Assembly: GCF_013283835.1 (NCBI RefSeq)
Contig: NZ_CP054052.1
Span: 496,001-560,000, forward strand
Length of the DNA: 64,000 nt
Direction: 5' to 3'
Source: Poseidonibacter lekithochrous
GTDB taxonomy: Bacteria > Campylobacterota > Campylobacteria > Campylobacterales > Arcobacteraceae
Part shown: in pieces, positions 57,559 to 64,000 of the stretch
Position numbering within the stretch: position 1 is the stretch's first letter
Layout: the number at the start of each line of letters is the position of its first letter
Translations under genes and position numbers: made by a program
Notes under the pieces: generated by a model
The model's database searches: none
What the model was told of the DNA's origin: nothing
The model's input: the letters and a program-made list of their open reading frames with translations, nothing else

Positions 57559-58161
57559 CATACTTAAAAGGGTTTCATAAATATAATCTGTTGAATAGTT
57601 ATATCTAAATTGAGACTCTTTTATATGAAGTTGAAGATTTTGTTTATTTACGCCTCTAAATTTTTTAACTCTTTTATCTATAAATTCTTGCATCAAATTT
57701 GAACTTTTATATACTTTTGTAATCATATAGTTTTTTTCTTTATGATTAAATAGCACTTTTGCACAGTTTGTTCGTTTATTGTTTAATAAAGATTCTTCTA
57801 ACTCTTCTTCTATAAATTCATTTATCTTTGGTAAAAAGTTTTCCTTAGAATCAATTACAAACACTTTTTTATTACATTCTATAAAATAAGAAATATTTTT
57901 TCCAAGTTTTATATATTTAATTGAAAAACTATCATTACAAAGTCTGTTTTCACTCATAAAAGATACTAGTTCTTCTTGTTTAAAAAGTATTAATGTTCTA
58001 ATGATTTTATAGTAGTTATTTATGGTTTGTCTGCTTAAATTGAGCTCTTGAGCAGTTTGTATAGCAGTATAATCTTCTACAAAATAGTAACAAATTTTTT
58101 TTAATGTTTCATTTTGAATTTTTGCATATTTTAAATAGCTTAGTATTTCTTCTTTTCCCAT
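57526..58161 (-). CDS. IS1595-transposase-like protein, catalytically dead, probable regulator (copy 1)
   Basis: 211 residues. A helix-turn-helix at about 30-52 (TAIQTAQELNLSRQTINNYYK) is followed by a shortened IS1595/ISXO2-like integrase region that ends with the family signature KFRGVNKQNLQLHIKESQFRYNY. The expected acidic DDE residues are not found: the E-D-E-S-Y start is lost, YTD is replaced and the late N-x-x-E is NLMQE. There is no N-terminal zinc ribbon and no flanking inverted repeats. ATG at 58161 is chosen because it aligns with copy 2 and TATAAT ends six bases upstream; a longer reading from 58287 would add a hydrophobic stretch not shared. Convergent with the kinase and divergent from the receptor gene. 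Regulation of the receptor is inferred. Confidence 0.78.
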   Translation of the reverse strand: MGKEEILSYLKYAKIQNETLKKICYYFVEDYTAIQTAQELNLSRQTINNYYKIIRTLILFKQEELVSFMSENRLCNDSFSIKYIKLGKNISYFIECNKKVFVIDSKENFLPKINEFIEEELEESLLNNKRTNCAKVLFNHKEKNYMITKVYKSSNLMQEFIDKRVKKFRGVNKQNLQLHIKESQFRYNYSTDYIYETLLSMLNLNNKTSTI

Positions 58162-58167
58162 AAAAAA

Positions 58168-58205
58168 ATTATATAAGAGAACTAGGGCTAAAAAAGGGCT
58201 AAAAA
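58168..58205 (-). promoter_or_regulatory. Response-regulator-type leaderless promoter of transposase-like gene 1
   Basis: AGGGCTAAAAA occurs twice in perfect tandem (58184-58194 and 58195-58205, plus-strand reading), an 11-bp direct repeat. Read on the minus strand this is GCCC-N7-GCCC-N11-TATAAT (58168-58173), then six bases to ATG. No -35 is present. The repeat spacing and placement fit an OmpR/PhoB-type activator. Confidence 0.6.
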
Positions 58206-58254
58206 TACTATTTAAATATTTTCTTGTCATGAACTTTTTTTTTAGATGTTCAAT

Positions 58255-58267
58255 TAAGATAATCTTA
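58255..58267. promoter_or_regulatory. Palindrome TAAGAT-A-ATCTTA
   Basis: A perfect 13-base palindrome between the divergent transposase-like and TonB receptor genes, 70 bases before the receptor ATG. Candidate operator for the transposase-like regulator. Confidence 0.4.
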
Positions 58268-58290
58268 GAAATAATTCCATTAAACAATTG

Positions 58291-58305
58291 TAATAATAAT
58301 TATCA
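58291..58305 (+). promoter_or_regulatory. Fur-like box before TonB receptor
   Basis: TAATAATAATTATCA matches TGATAATNATTATCA at 13 of 14 positions. It lies 20 bases before the receptor ATG, where binding would block transcription or its start. Confidence 0.65.
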
Positions 58306-58324
58306 ATACAAGGAAAATGAAAAA

Positions 58325-60436
58325 ATGAATGGAAAAAAGATTTTAAGTTTATCGTTATTTACTGCAATGTTATTGCAAGTAAATTTAGTTGCAGATGATA
58401 TTAAAAAAAGTGAATCATTAGGAAATGTTGATGTAGTTTCTACTAATTTAGAAAAAACTGGTTCATATACTGTTGAATCAATGGGTTCTTCAACAAAATT
58501 AGATTTATCAATTAGACATACTCCTCAATCGGTTTCAGTATTTACAGCACAAGAGTTAGAAGATAAGGGTATTACATCTTATCAAAGTTTACTTGCTCAT
58601 GTAACAGGTGTATCATTAGATAAATGGGATGAGAGACTAAAAGCTAGTGCTAGAGGATTTGACTTAGATTATTATAAAGTTGATGGTATGCCTTCATATA
58701 GTACTCATAATGAAAGAGATATTGATTTATCTACTTTTGAAAGAGTTGAGATTGTAAGAGGAGCAAATGGTTTAACAACTGGTGCTGGTAATCCGGGTAT
58801 TAGTATAAACCTAGTTAGAAAAAGAGCAACTAGTAAGGAATTAAAAGGTGAATTAAATGCTAAGGTTAGTTCTTGGAATGCTTATGGTTTAAGTGCTGAT
58901 GTTGGTTCAAAATTAAATGAAAGTGGAAGTGTAAGAGCAAGAGTTATTCTTAAACATGAAGATGAAGACTCTTATATGGATGGATACGAAAAAACGAATA
59001 ATTTATTTTATGGGGTAGTTGATGCTGATTTAAGTGATAGTACAACTATCTCACTTGGTGCTTCATATCAAAAACTTGATAGAACTGGAACTAGATGGGG
59101 TGGATTACCTGCTTTTGATACTAGTAATAATAGAATTGATTTAGATAGATCAAAAATTGGTTCAGAAGATTGGACTAAATGGAATAGTGAAATAAAATCT
59201 GTTTTTGCAAACCTAGATCAAACTCTTTTTAATGATGTAACTTTAAATGCTGCATATTCACATACACAAATAAATGATGAAATGGCTCTATTATATGTAG
59301 CTGGTAAATTAAATACTACAGATGGAAGTGGATTAAGTGCATTATCTTTTGAAGCAGATAGAGAAATAAAAGAAGATAACTTTGATTTAAGTGTAAATAT
59401 ACCATTTGAAGTAGCAAATTTAACTCAAGAAGTTGTAGTTGGTGGTTCTTTTAATAGGTCTAAAACAAAGAAATATGAAGGAAGATATGTTGGTGGAAAT
59501 CGTAACTATAGAACAATTACAAATTTTTATAATATAAATTTACCATTGACAGCTCCATCTTCTGCGGATACTCCTTATAGTGTTAAACCAGAACAAACGG
59601 AACAAAAAGCTATTTATCTAGCAAATAAATTATCATTAAGTGAAAAATTAAAACTTATTATAGGAGCTAGGTTATCAGCTTGGGAATATTCAAGTACAGA
59701 TTCTGCAAAAGCTACAAGAAAGTTTGATAATCAATTAACACCATATCTTGGTTTAGTATATGATCTTGATGAAAATCACTCTGTATATACAAGTTATACA
59801 AGTATTTTCAATCCTCAAAATAAACAAGATGTATCTGGAAAATATTTAGACCCAATAGAAGGTAATAGTTACGAAGTAGGTGTTAAGGGTGAATATTTTG
59901 AAGGTGCTTTAAATACATCTTTATCTCTATTTAGAATTGAACAAGATAAAGTAGGTGAAAAAGATGGAAGTAAAAAAGTTTCAACGAATCCTAAGGATGA
60001 TGCTTATAAATCAGCTGAAGGTGTTACAAGTAAAGGATTTGAAATTGATGTTGCTGGTAAAATCACTGATAATTTAAGTATGAACTTTGGTATTGCAAAC
60101 TTCTATGCACAAGATGCAAAGGGAAAACAGTTTAATACTCAAGCATCAAGAACAACTGCTAATGTATTTACAAGATATAGAATGAAAGATTTAACACTTG
60201 GTGGTGGATTACAATATAAAAGTAAATTCCATACAGGTGATGACACATCTAGAATTGAGCAAAAAGCTTATACTATTGCAAATGCAATGGCTGGATATAG
60301 TATAAATAAAAATACAAACTTACAATTAAATATAAGTAACCTTTTTGATAAGAAATATTATGAAGGTATTGGGGGTAATGGTATGACTTATGGGGATCCA
60401 AGAAAAATTACTGCAACTTTAAAATACACATTTTAA
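58325..60436 (+). CDS. TonB-dependent siderophore receptor
   Basis: 703 residues. ATG at 58325 follows AAGGA and begins a proper signal peptide (KKILSLSLFTAMLLQVNLVA, cleavage near 24). The plug domain (about 45-160) has TPQSVSVFTAQELEDKG, KVDGMPSY and VEIVRGANGLTTGAGNPG, the FpvA/FhuE-type siderophore pattern. A 22-strand barrel follows to the terminal aromatic (LKYTF). It imports a ferric siderophore across the outer membrane with TonB-ExbBD, not encoded here. The Fur-like box directly upstream supports iron repression. Divergent from the transposase-like gene. Confidence 0.94.
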   Translation: MNGKKILSLSLFTAMLLQVNLVADDIKKSESLGNVDVVSTNLEKTGSYTVESMGSSTKLDLSIRHTPQSVSVFTAQELEDKGITSYQSLLAHVTGVSLDKWDERLKASARGFDLDYYKVDGMPSYSTHNERDIDLSTFERVEIVRGANGLTTGAGNPGISINLVRKRATSKELKGELNAKVSSWNAYGLSADVGSKLNESGSVRARVILKHEDEDSYMDGYEKTNNLFYGVVDADLSDSTTISLGASYQKLDRTGTRWGGLPAFDTSNNRIDLDRSKIGSEDWTKWNSEIKSVFANLDQTLFNDVTLNAAYSHTQINDEMALLYVAGKLNTTDGSGLSALSFEADREIKEDNFDLSVNIPFEVANLTQEVVVGGSFNRSKTKKYEGRYVGGNRNYRTITNFYNINLPLTAPSSADTPYSVKPEQTEQKAIYLANKLSLSEKLKLIIGARLSAWEYSSTDSAKATRKFDNQLTPYLGLVYDLDENHSVYTSYTSIFNPQNKQDVSGKYLDPIEGNSYEVGVKGEYFEGALNTSLSLFRIEQDKVGEKDGSKKVSTNPKDDAYKSAEGVTSKGFEIDVAGKITDNLSMNFGIANFYAQDAKGKQFNTQASRTTANVFTRYRMKDLTLGGGLQYKSKFHTGDDTSRIEQKAYTIANAMAGYSINKNTNLQLNISNLFDKKYYEGIGGNGMTYGDPRKITATLKYTF

Positions 60437-60447
60437 AGAATAAATAA

Positions 60448-60471
60448 GTAAAGTAGAAAATTCTACTTTAC
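60448..60471 (+). terminator. Terminator after TonB receptor
   Basis: GTAAAGTAGA (60448-60457), loop AAAT, TCTACTTTAC (60462-60471), followed by TTTATAATAATTTT. Confidence 0.75.
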
Positions 60472-60484
60472 TTTATAATAATTT

Positions 60485-60505
60485 TGATAATTAATATTAT
60501 ATAAT
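60485..60505 (+). promoter_or_regulatory. Fur-like box and -10 of second module kinase
   Basis: TGATAATTAATATTA (60485-60499) matches TGATAATNATTATCA at 12 of 14 positions and abuts TATAAT (60500-60505). The leader to ATG (60543) is about 30 bases. Confidence 0.5.
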
Positions 60506-60542
60506 ACGTACTACAAAATAACTCACAAAGAAAAATACCCTA

Positions 60543-62258
60543 ATGAAATATATACTTCTTTTTTTTATACTTTTACTAACAACAATAAATGCTTCCAATG
60601 TGGACAAATATAACAATATAGATGCTTTTGTAATCTCAGAAAATGGAGATGATTATAAAAACATAACATATGAAGAGTATAAAAAAAAGAAGTTAAAAGA
60701 CTTTACTATTAAAATGGGAATTAATAAAAAGAGTTTAGAAGAAAAGGTCTATTATCTAACAGTAATTGCAGATATGAAGTCCTTAGTATATACTAATGCT
60801 AAATACAAAATAGAAGATCATATGATGATTATCAAATTGGATTCAAGTACTCCATCTGATTTATATTTTAAATATTCATATGAAAAAGAGAATAGAGCAA
60901 AGTTTAGATTTAATGTAATCTCTAGTTTTGAATATAAAAATGTTCTTCCTTTTGAAGGTATTCTATATGGATTAGCTTATGGAATTATCTTTTCTGCTTT
61001 TATATACTATTTACTAATATACTTTTCTACTAGAAGAAGGTGTTTTTTATATTACTCAATTATGCAAATGTTTGTTTTATTATCGTTAATAGGCTTCGTG
61101 TATTTTAGTTTTAAGCCCTATCCTGAAACTTTTCCTCAAGCTTTAATTGATATCTTTGAAACATCAGCCTTTCTTTTTACATTTCTTTTTACAAAAGAGA
61201 TTTTAGATAGTAAAAAACAAATGCCATTTATAAACAATATATTAAATCTTTTTGTTTTTCTAAATTTAGCTGATATTTTAGCAATATTAGTTTTTGACTT
61301 TTCTATTCTTTATGAGTATATCTATTTTTATGTATCTTTTTTAGTAACAAGTATTGCAGGTTTTGTATCTATACTAAAAGGAAATAAGAACGCTACATTT
61401 TATACTTTAGGTTGGTTTGTACTTTTCTGTTTTGTATTTGCTTATGAGTATGAGTTTATACCTTTAAGTGGTATTTATACTATTCATATAGCAGCTCCTT
61501 TTGAGTCTTTGATTTTCAGTTTTGCCTTAGCTTTCATGTTGCAAGATTTAGTAAAAAAACAACATGAACAAGAAAAAATGCTTATGCATAAAAGTAAATT
61601 AGCTTCTATGGGAGAGATGATAAATAATATAGCTCACCAATGGAGACAACCTTTGATGCATTTAGGCTATATAAATATGAATTTAGAGATGTCTAGTGAA
61701 CAAAATGAGTTTGAAAAAGAATTCTTTGTAAAAAAGATAAAAGAATCAAATACTCAAATAAAGTTTATGTCCAAAACCATTGATGACTTTAGTAGTTTTT
61801 ATGAAGTAGAAAAAGAGAAACAAAACTTTTTAGTATCAAATGCCTGTAATCTAGCAATAAATATAATCTCATCAACTTTAAAAAAGAAAAAGATAGAAAT
61901 AGAATTAGATCTTAAAAGTGAGTGTGAAATTAAAGGTTATGAGAATGAATATGCACAAGTTGTATTAAACTTTTTAACAAATAGTGTTGATGTTCTAATA
62001 AACAGAAAAATCAAAAACCCAAAAATATATATAAGTATTGAACTAGTAGCTAATAAATCAATATTAAAAGTTATTGATAATGCAGGAGGAGTTAAAGAAG
62101 AGAATTTAAATAGAGTCTTTGAATCATATTATAGTACTAAAAAAAGAGGTTCAGGAATAGGGCTTTACATGTCTCAACTTATAATACAATCACACTTTAA
62201 TGGAGAGATAAAAGTACATAATGAAAAACAAGGTGCTTGTTTTTCAATAGAGGTATAA
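60543..62258 (+). CDS. 7TM-DISM sensor histidine kinase, second iron module
   Basis: 571 residues, a paralogue of the kinase at 55849: signal peptide (about 1-18), periplasmic beta domain (about 20-130), DISM-type seven-helix domain (about 138-338; FEGILYGLAYGIIFSAFIY), then kinase core with His365 in NIAHQWRQP, N box FLTNSVDVL, DNAGGV and SGIGLYMS. Unlike module 1 its regulator is not in the same operon; it is on the far side of the transposase-like gene. It ends nine bases before the convergent transposase-like stop. Confidence 0.9.
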   Translation: MKYILLFFILLLTTINASNVDKYNNIDAFVISENGDDYKNITYEEYKKKKLKDFTIKMGINKKSLEEKVYYLTVIADMKSLVYTNAKYKIEDHMMIIKLDSSTPSDLYFKYSYEKENRAKFRFNVISSFEYKNVLPFEGILYGLAYGIIFSAFIYYLLIYFSTRRRCFLYYSIMQMFVLLSLIGFVYFSFKPYPETFPQALIDIFETSAFLFTFLFTKEILDSKKQMPFINNILNLFVFLNLADILAILVFDFSILYEYIYFYVSFLVTSIAGFVSILKGNKNATFYTLGWFVLFCFVFAYEYEFIPLSGIYTIHIAAPFESLIFSFALAFMLQDLVKKQHEQEKMLMHKSKLASMGEMINNIAHQWRQPLMHLGYINMNLEMSSEQNEFEKEFFVKKIKESNTQIKFMSKTIDDFSSFYEVEKEKQNFLVSNACNLAINIISSTLKKKKIEIELDLKSECEIKGYENEYAQVVLNFLTNSVDVLINRKIKNPKIYISIELVANKSILKVIDNAGGVKEENLNRVFESYYSTKKRGSGIGLYMSQLIIQSHFNGEIKVHNEKQGACFSIEV

Positions 62259-62267
62259 ATAAAGCTA

Positions 62268-62882
62268 TTAAGAAAAGCTATTTAGTATATTTTTATAAAT
62301 ATTCTCTGTATTATAGTTGTATCTAAATATTGATTCTTTAAGATGTAAATAGAAATTGTTTTTATTAATTCCTCTAAATTTTCTCAGTCTATTATGAATA
62401 AAACATTCAAAATGATTATCTGATTTAAAGTAGCCAGAAGTTATGTATGAATCAGAATCTTTATTATATAAAATACGAACACTATTAGCTTTTTTATGTT
62501 GAATAAGACTATCTTTTATATTTTCATCTAAATAGATAGATAAATTAATAGGTAAAGCTGATTGTTCATTTAAAATGAAGATACCTTCACTGCTTTCTGT
62601 ATAAAATATATTGTGATTATAAATATTAATATGTTTGATTTCAATATAGTTTTGCTTTAAAATATCTTTTATTACTTTATAGTCTAATAGTATATTATCT
62701 TCATCTATTTTATTCCTAAATAGCTTATAGTAGTGGTTTATTGTTTGTCTACTATATCCTGATTCTTTGGCTGTTTGAATGGCTGTGAAATCATTACTAA
62801 AGCATAAACATATTTTATTTATATTCTGACTATTAACTTTTGCATTTTTTATTTGTATTGTTGTAATTTCTGGATTCGACAT
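62268..62882 (-). CDS. IS1595-transposase-like protein, catalytically dead, probable regulator (copy 2)
   Basis: 204 residues, the paralogue of copy 1. Helix-turn-helix at about 28-50 (TAIQTAKESGYSRQTINHYYK); C-terminal signature KFRGINKNNFYLHLKESIFRYNY. Between them the DDE positions are replaced (HINI, ILYNKDSD), although a Glu remains in NHFECF. ATG at 62882 has TATACT six bases upstream and no ribosome site. Both copies lie convergent to a 7TM-DISM kinase, and here divergent from the response regulator, the arrangement of a regulator rather than a mobile element. Confidence 0.78.
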   Translation of the reverse strand: MSNPEITTIQIKNAKVNSQNINKICLCFSNDFTAIQTAKESGYSRQTINHYYKLFRNKIDEDNILLDYKVIKDILKQNYIEIKHINIYNHNIFYTESSEGIFILNEQSALPINLSIYLDENIKDSLIQHKKANSVRILYNKDSDSYITSGYFKSDNHFECFIHNRLRKFRGINKNNFYLHLKESIFRYNYNTENIYKNILNSFS

Positions 62883-62888
62883 AATGTA

Positions 62889-62920
62889 AGTATAATAAAA
62901 AAAAATGAGAAAAAAGTGAG
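62889..62920 (-). promoter_or_regulatory. Response-regulator-type leaderless promoter of transposase-like gene 2
   Basis: Minus-strand CTCA-N7-CTCA-N11-TATACT: CTCA arms at 62917-62920 and 62906-62909, -10 at 62889-62894, six bases to ATG. Spacing equals that of copy 1 and of the tolC-lap promoter. Confidence 0.55.
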
Positions 62921-62925
62921 CATAA

Positions 62926-62971
62926 TAAAAATGATTCTCAAAATTGTATTTAAATAAAAAAAGAGTATAAT
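62926..62971 (+). promoter_or_regulatory. Fur-like box and leaderless promoter of second iron-module regulator
   Basis: TAAAAATGATTCTCA (62926-62940) matches the 7-1-7 Fur pattern at 11 of 14 positions. TTGTAT (62944-62949), 16-base spacer, TATAAT (62966-62971), then six bases to ATG at 62978. Confidence 0.5.
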
Positions 62972-62977
62972 TTACAA

Positions 62978-63664
62978 ATGTTAGAAGAAAAATATAGAAA
63001 TAGTAAAATCCTTTGCATTGAAGATGAAGATTTAATTAGAGAAAATCAAGTCTATTATTTAAAAAGATTATTTACAACGGTTTATGAAGCAAGCACTGTA
63101 AAAGAAGCTTTAGAGATCATTGAAAATAAAAAACCAGATATTGTTATAAGTGATATTGAAATTAATGATATGAATGGTTTAGATATGATTAGAACTATTA
63201 GGAAAAAAGATAAAAAAACTAAGTTTATAGTTTTAAGTGCTTATTCTACTAAAGAGTATCTTTTTGATGCAATTGATTTAGGCTTAGTAAAATATTTAAT
63301 AAAACCAATTGACCATGAAACTTTTTATCCTATATTACTTGAGTGTGCAAAAGAGATATATGAAGAGAAAAGTGAATTAATTACTTTTTGTGAGAATTTC
63401 AAGTTTGATATATTAAATAGTCAATTAATATATGAAGATAAAACAATAATACTTACTAAGTATGAAGCAGACTTTTTACACTTATTATATAAAAATAAAC
63501 CGAATGTAGTAAGGTATGATCAAATTCAAGATGAGGTATGGATAGACAATATTATGACTGATAGTTCTTTACGAACATTAGTTAGAAGTCTTAGAAAAAA
63601 ACTTCCAATTAATATTGTAAAAAATCTATCAAAAACAGGTTATAAGTTTAATATCGAAGAGTAG
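62978..63664 (+). CDS. OmpR-family response regulator, second iron module
   Basis: 228 residues, a paralogue of the regulator at 55166. Receiver: IEDEDL pocket, Asp59 in ISDIEIND, VLSAYST (Ser in place of the usual Thr) and YLIKPID. Winged helix: LTKYEADFLHLL, LRTLVRSLRKKLP, KTGYKFN. It is divergent from transposase-like copy 2 across 95 bases that hold both promoters. Its kinase partner is most likely the 60543 gene. It should bind the CTCA repeats before transposase-like copy 2, but this is inference. Confidence 0.91.
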   Translation: MLEEKYRNSKILCIEDEDLIRENQVYYLKRLFTTVYEASTVKEALEIIENKKPDIVISDIEINDMNGLDMIRTIRKKDKKTKFIVLSAYSTKEYLFDAIDLGLVKYLIKPIDHETFYPILLECAKEIYEEKSELITFCENFKFDILNSQLIYEDKTIILTKYEADFLHLLYKNKPNVVRYDQIQDEVWIDNIMTDSSLRTLVRSLRKKLPINIVKNLSKTGYKFNIEE

Positions 63665-63666
63665 GG

Positions 63667-64000
63667 TTATCTTACTTTTTGTAACTCTTTCATTAGCAAA
63701 TTAGTATTTTTTATATTAACTAAAATAGTGATAAATAAAAGTACAAAAGCTAAAGCAATACTTACAATTAAAGCTAGGCTTAGTTGTTTAGATCCTTCTC
63801 TTGGCTCTGATAATTTAACTTCTTTATTTTGACTTCCCACTTTTGTAAAACCACCTTTTGGACTAGGACCCACTTCTATTATTTGATGTCCTGGACCACC
63901 ATCTAATACTATTTGATATGATTCCTTTGGAATGTCTATTGTTAATTCACTCTCTGTTGGTAAACGTTCTTTATATAAAAGCATACCATTCGCTAAAGCT
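63667..64000 (-). CDS. C-terminal part of a membrane-anchored protein, cut by window end
   Basis: At least 110 residues, open through the window edge; ATG at 63984 is internal because reading continues upstream without a stop. The visible part is a beta-rich extracytoplasmic domain (PTESELTIDIPKESYQIVLDG; GPGHQIIEVGPSPKGGF) and one C-terminal TM at about 70-90 of the ORF (LALIVSIALAFVLLFITILV) with a short basic tail. Not recognised; the next window is needed to name it. It is convergent with the regulator gene, two bases apart. Confidence 0.6.
   Translation of the reverse strand, partial: ALANGMLLYKERLPTESELTIDIPKESYQIVLDGGPGHQIIEVGPSPKGGFTKVGSQNKEVKLSEPREGSKQLSLALIVSIALAFVLLFITILVNIKNTNLLMKELQKVR

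Noticed and set aside
58162-58287. 42-residue N-terminal extension of transposase-like copy 1
   Set aside because: Not shared with copy 2, lacks a ribosome site, and the promoter and direct repeats for the shorter form lie inside it.
58229-58324. Upstream extension of the TonB receptor from ATG 58229
   Set aside because: It would bury the signal peptide and cover the Fur-like box; ATG 58325 has AAGGA and begins the signal peptide.
57526-62882. Active insertion sequences
   Set aside because: No terminal inverted repeats or target duplications were seen and the DDE residues are gone in both transposase-like proteins.

Overview
The window is AT-rich DNA with short intergenic gaps, several TTG and GTG starts, and gene content typical of an Arcobacter-like member of the Campylobacterota (epsilonproteobacteria). 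Signs include HQWRQP-type sensor kinases, short-form HisG, type III pantothenate kinase and a nirS/norCB denitrification cluster. This assignment is inferred from protein character, not from a database search. No rRNA, tRNA, CRISPR array or complete insertion sequence is seen. No gene-free stretch exceeds 300 bases; the longest are 54886-55165 and 4534-4779.

Layout. 1-12.1 kb holds housekeeping and signalling genes: an FMN glutamate-synthase-like protein, a chemotaxis receptor, a DUF5718 protein, a periplasmic rhodanese, an orphan PAS kinase, DUF1223 and TraB/GumN proteins, and coaX-hisG-methyltransferase. 12.2-39.2 kb is one biofilm-adhesion locus. It has a 4566-residue LapA-like adhesin with ten apparently identical 495-bp repeats, an OmpA protein, a triple-solute-binding-domain kinase with its OmpR-type regulator, and an operon tolC, lapG-like, lapD, lapB, lapC, luxR-type regulator. 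The LapG-like protein has lost its catalytic Cys and His, and the adhesin N-terminus has no di-alanine cleavage site, so the usual adhesin-release switch looks disabled or repurposed.

39.3-43.4 kb carries trpS, a TAXI binding protein, a small conserved protein, a TrpD2-like protein and a small membrane protein. 43.4-54.9 kb is a compact denitrification island. It has a fused siroheme decarboxylase, a Crp/Fnr regulator without iron-sulfur cysteines, the cytochrome c-nirJ-nirF-cobA heme d1 operon, nirS, and norC-norB with two small membrane proteins. FNR/DNR-type boxes lie before the d1 operon, the nor operon and the decarboxylase gene.

55.1-63.7 kb holds two related iron-type signalling modules. 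Each has an OmpR-family regulator, a 7TM-DISM histidine kinase and a catalytically dead IS1595-transposase-like protein that looks exapted as a regulator; the first also has a TonB siderophore receptor. Fur-like boxes precede both response regulators, the second kinase and the receptor. All four regulator genes have a -10 box exactly six bases before ATG, so they are probably leaderless. Both transposase-like genes, and the tolC-lap operon, share one promoter layout: a tetramer repeated at 11-bp spacing, then 11 bases, then the -10. This is what an OmpR/PhoB-type activator needs, and it suggests a relay from Fur through the two-component pair and the transposase-like regulator to the receptor.
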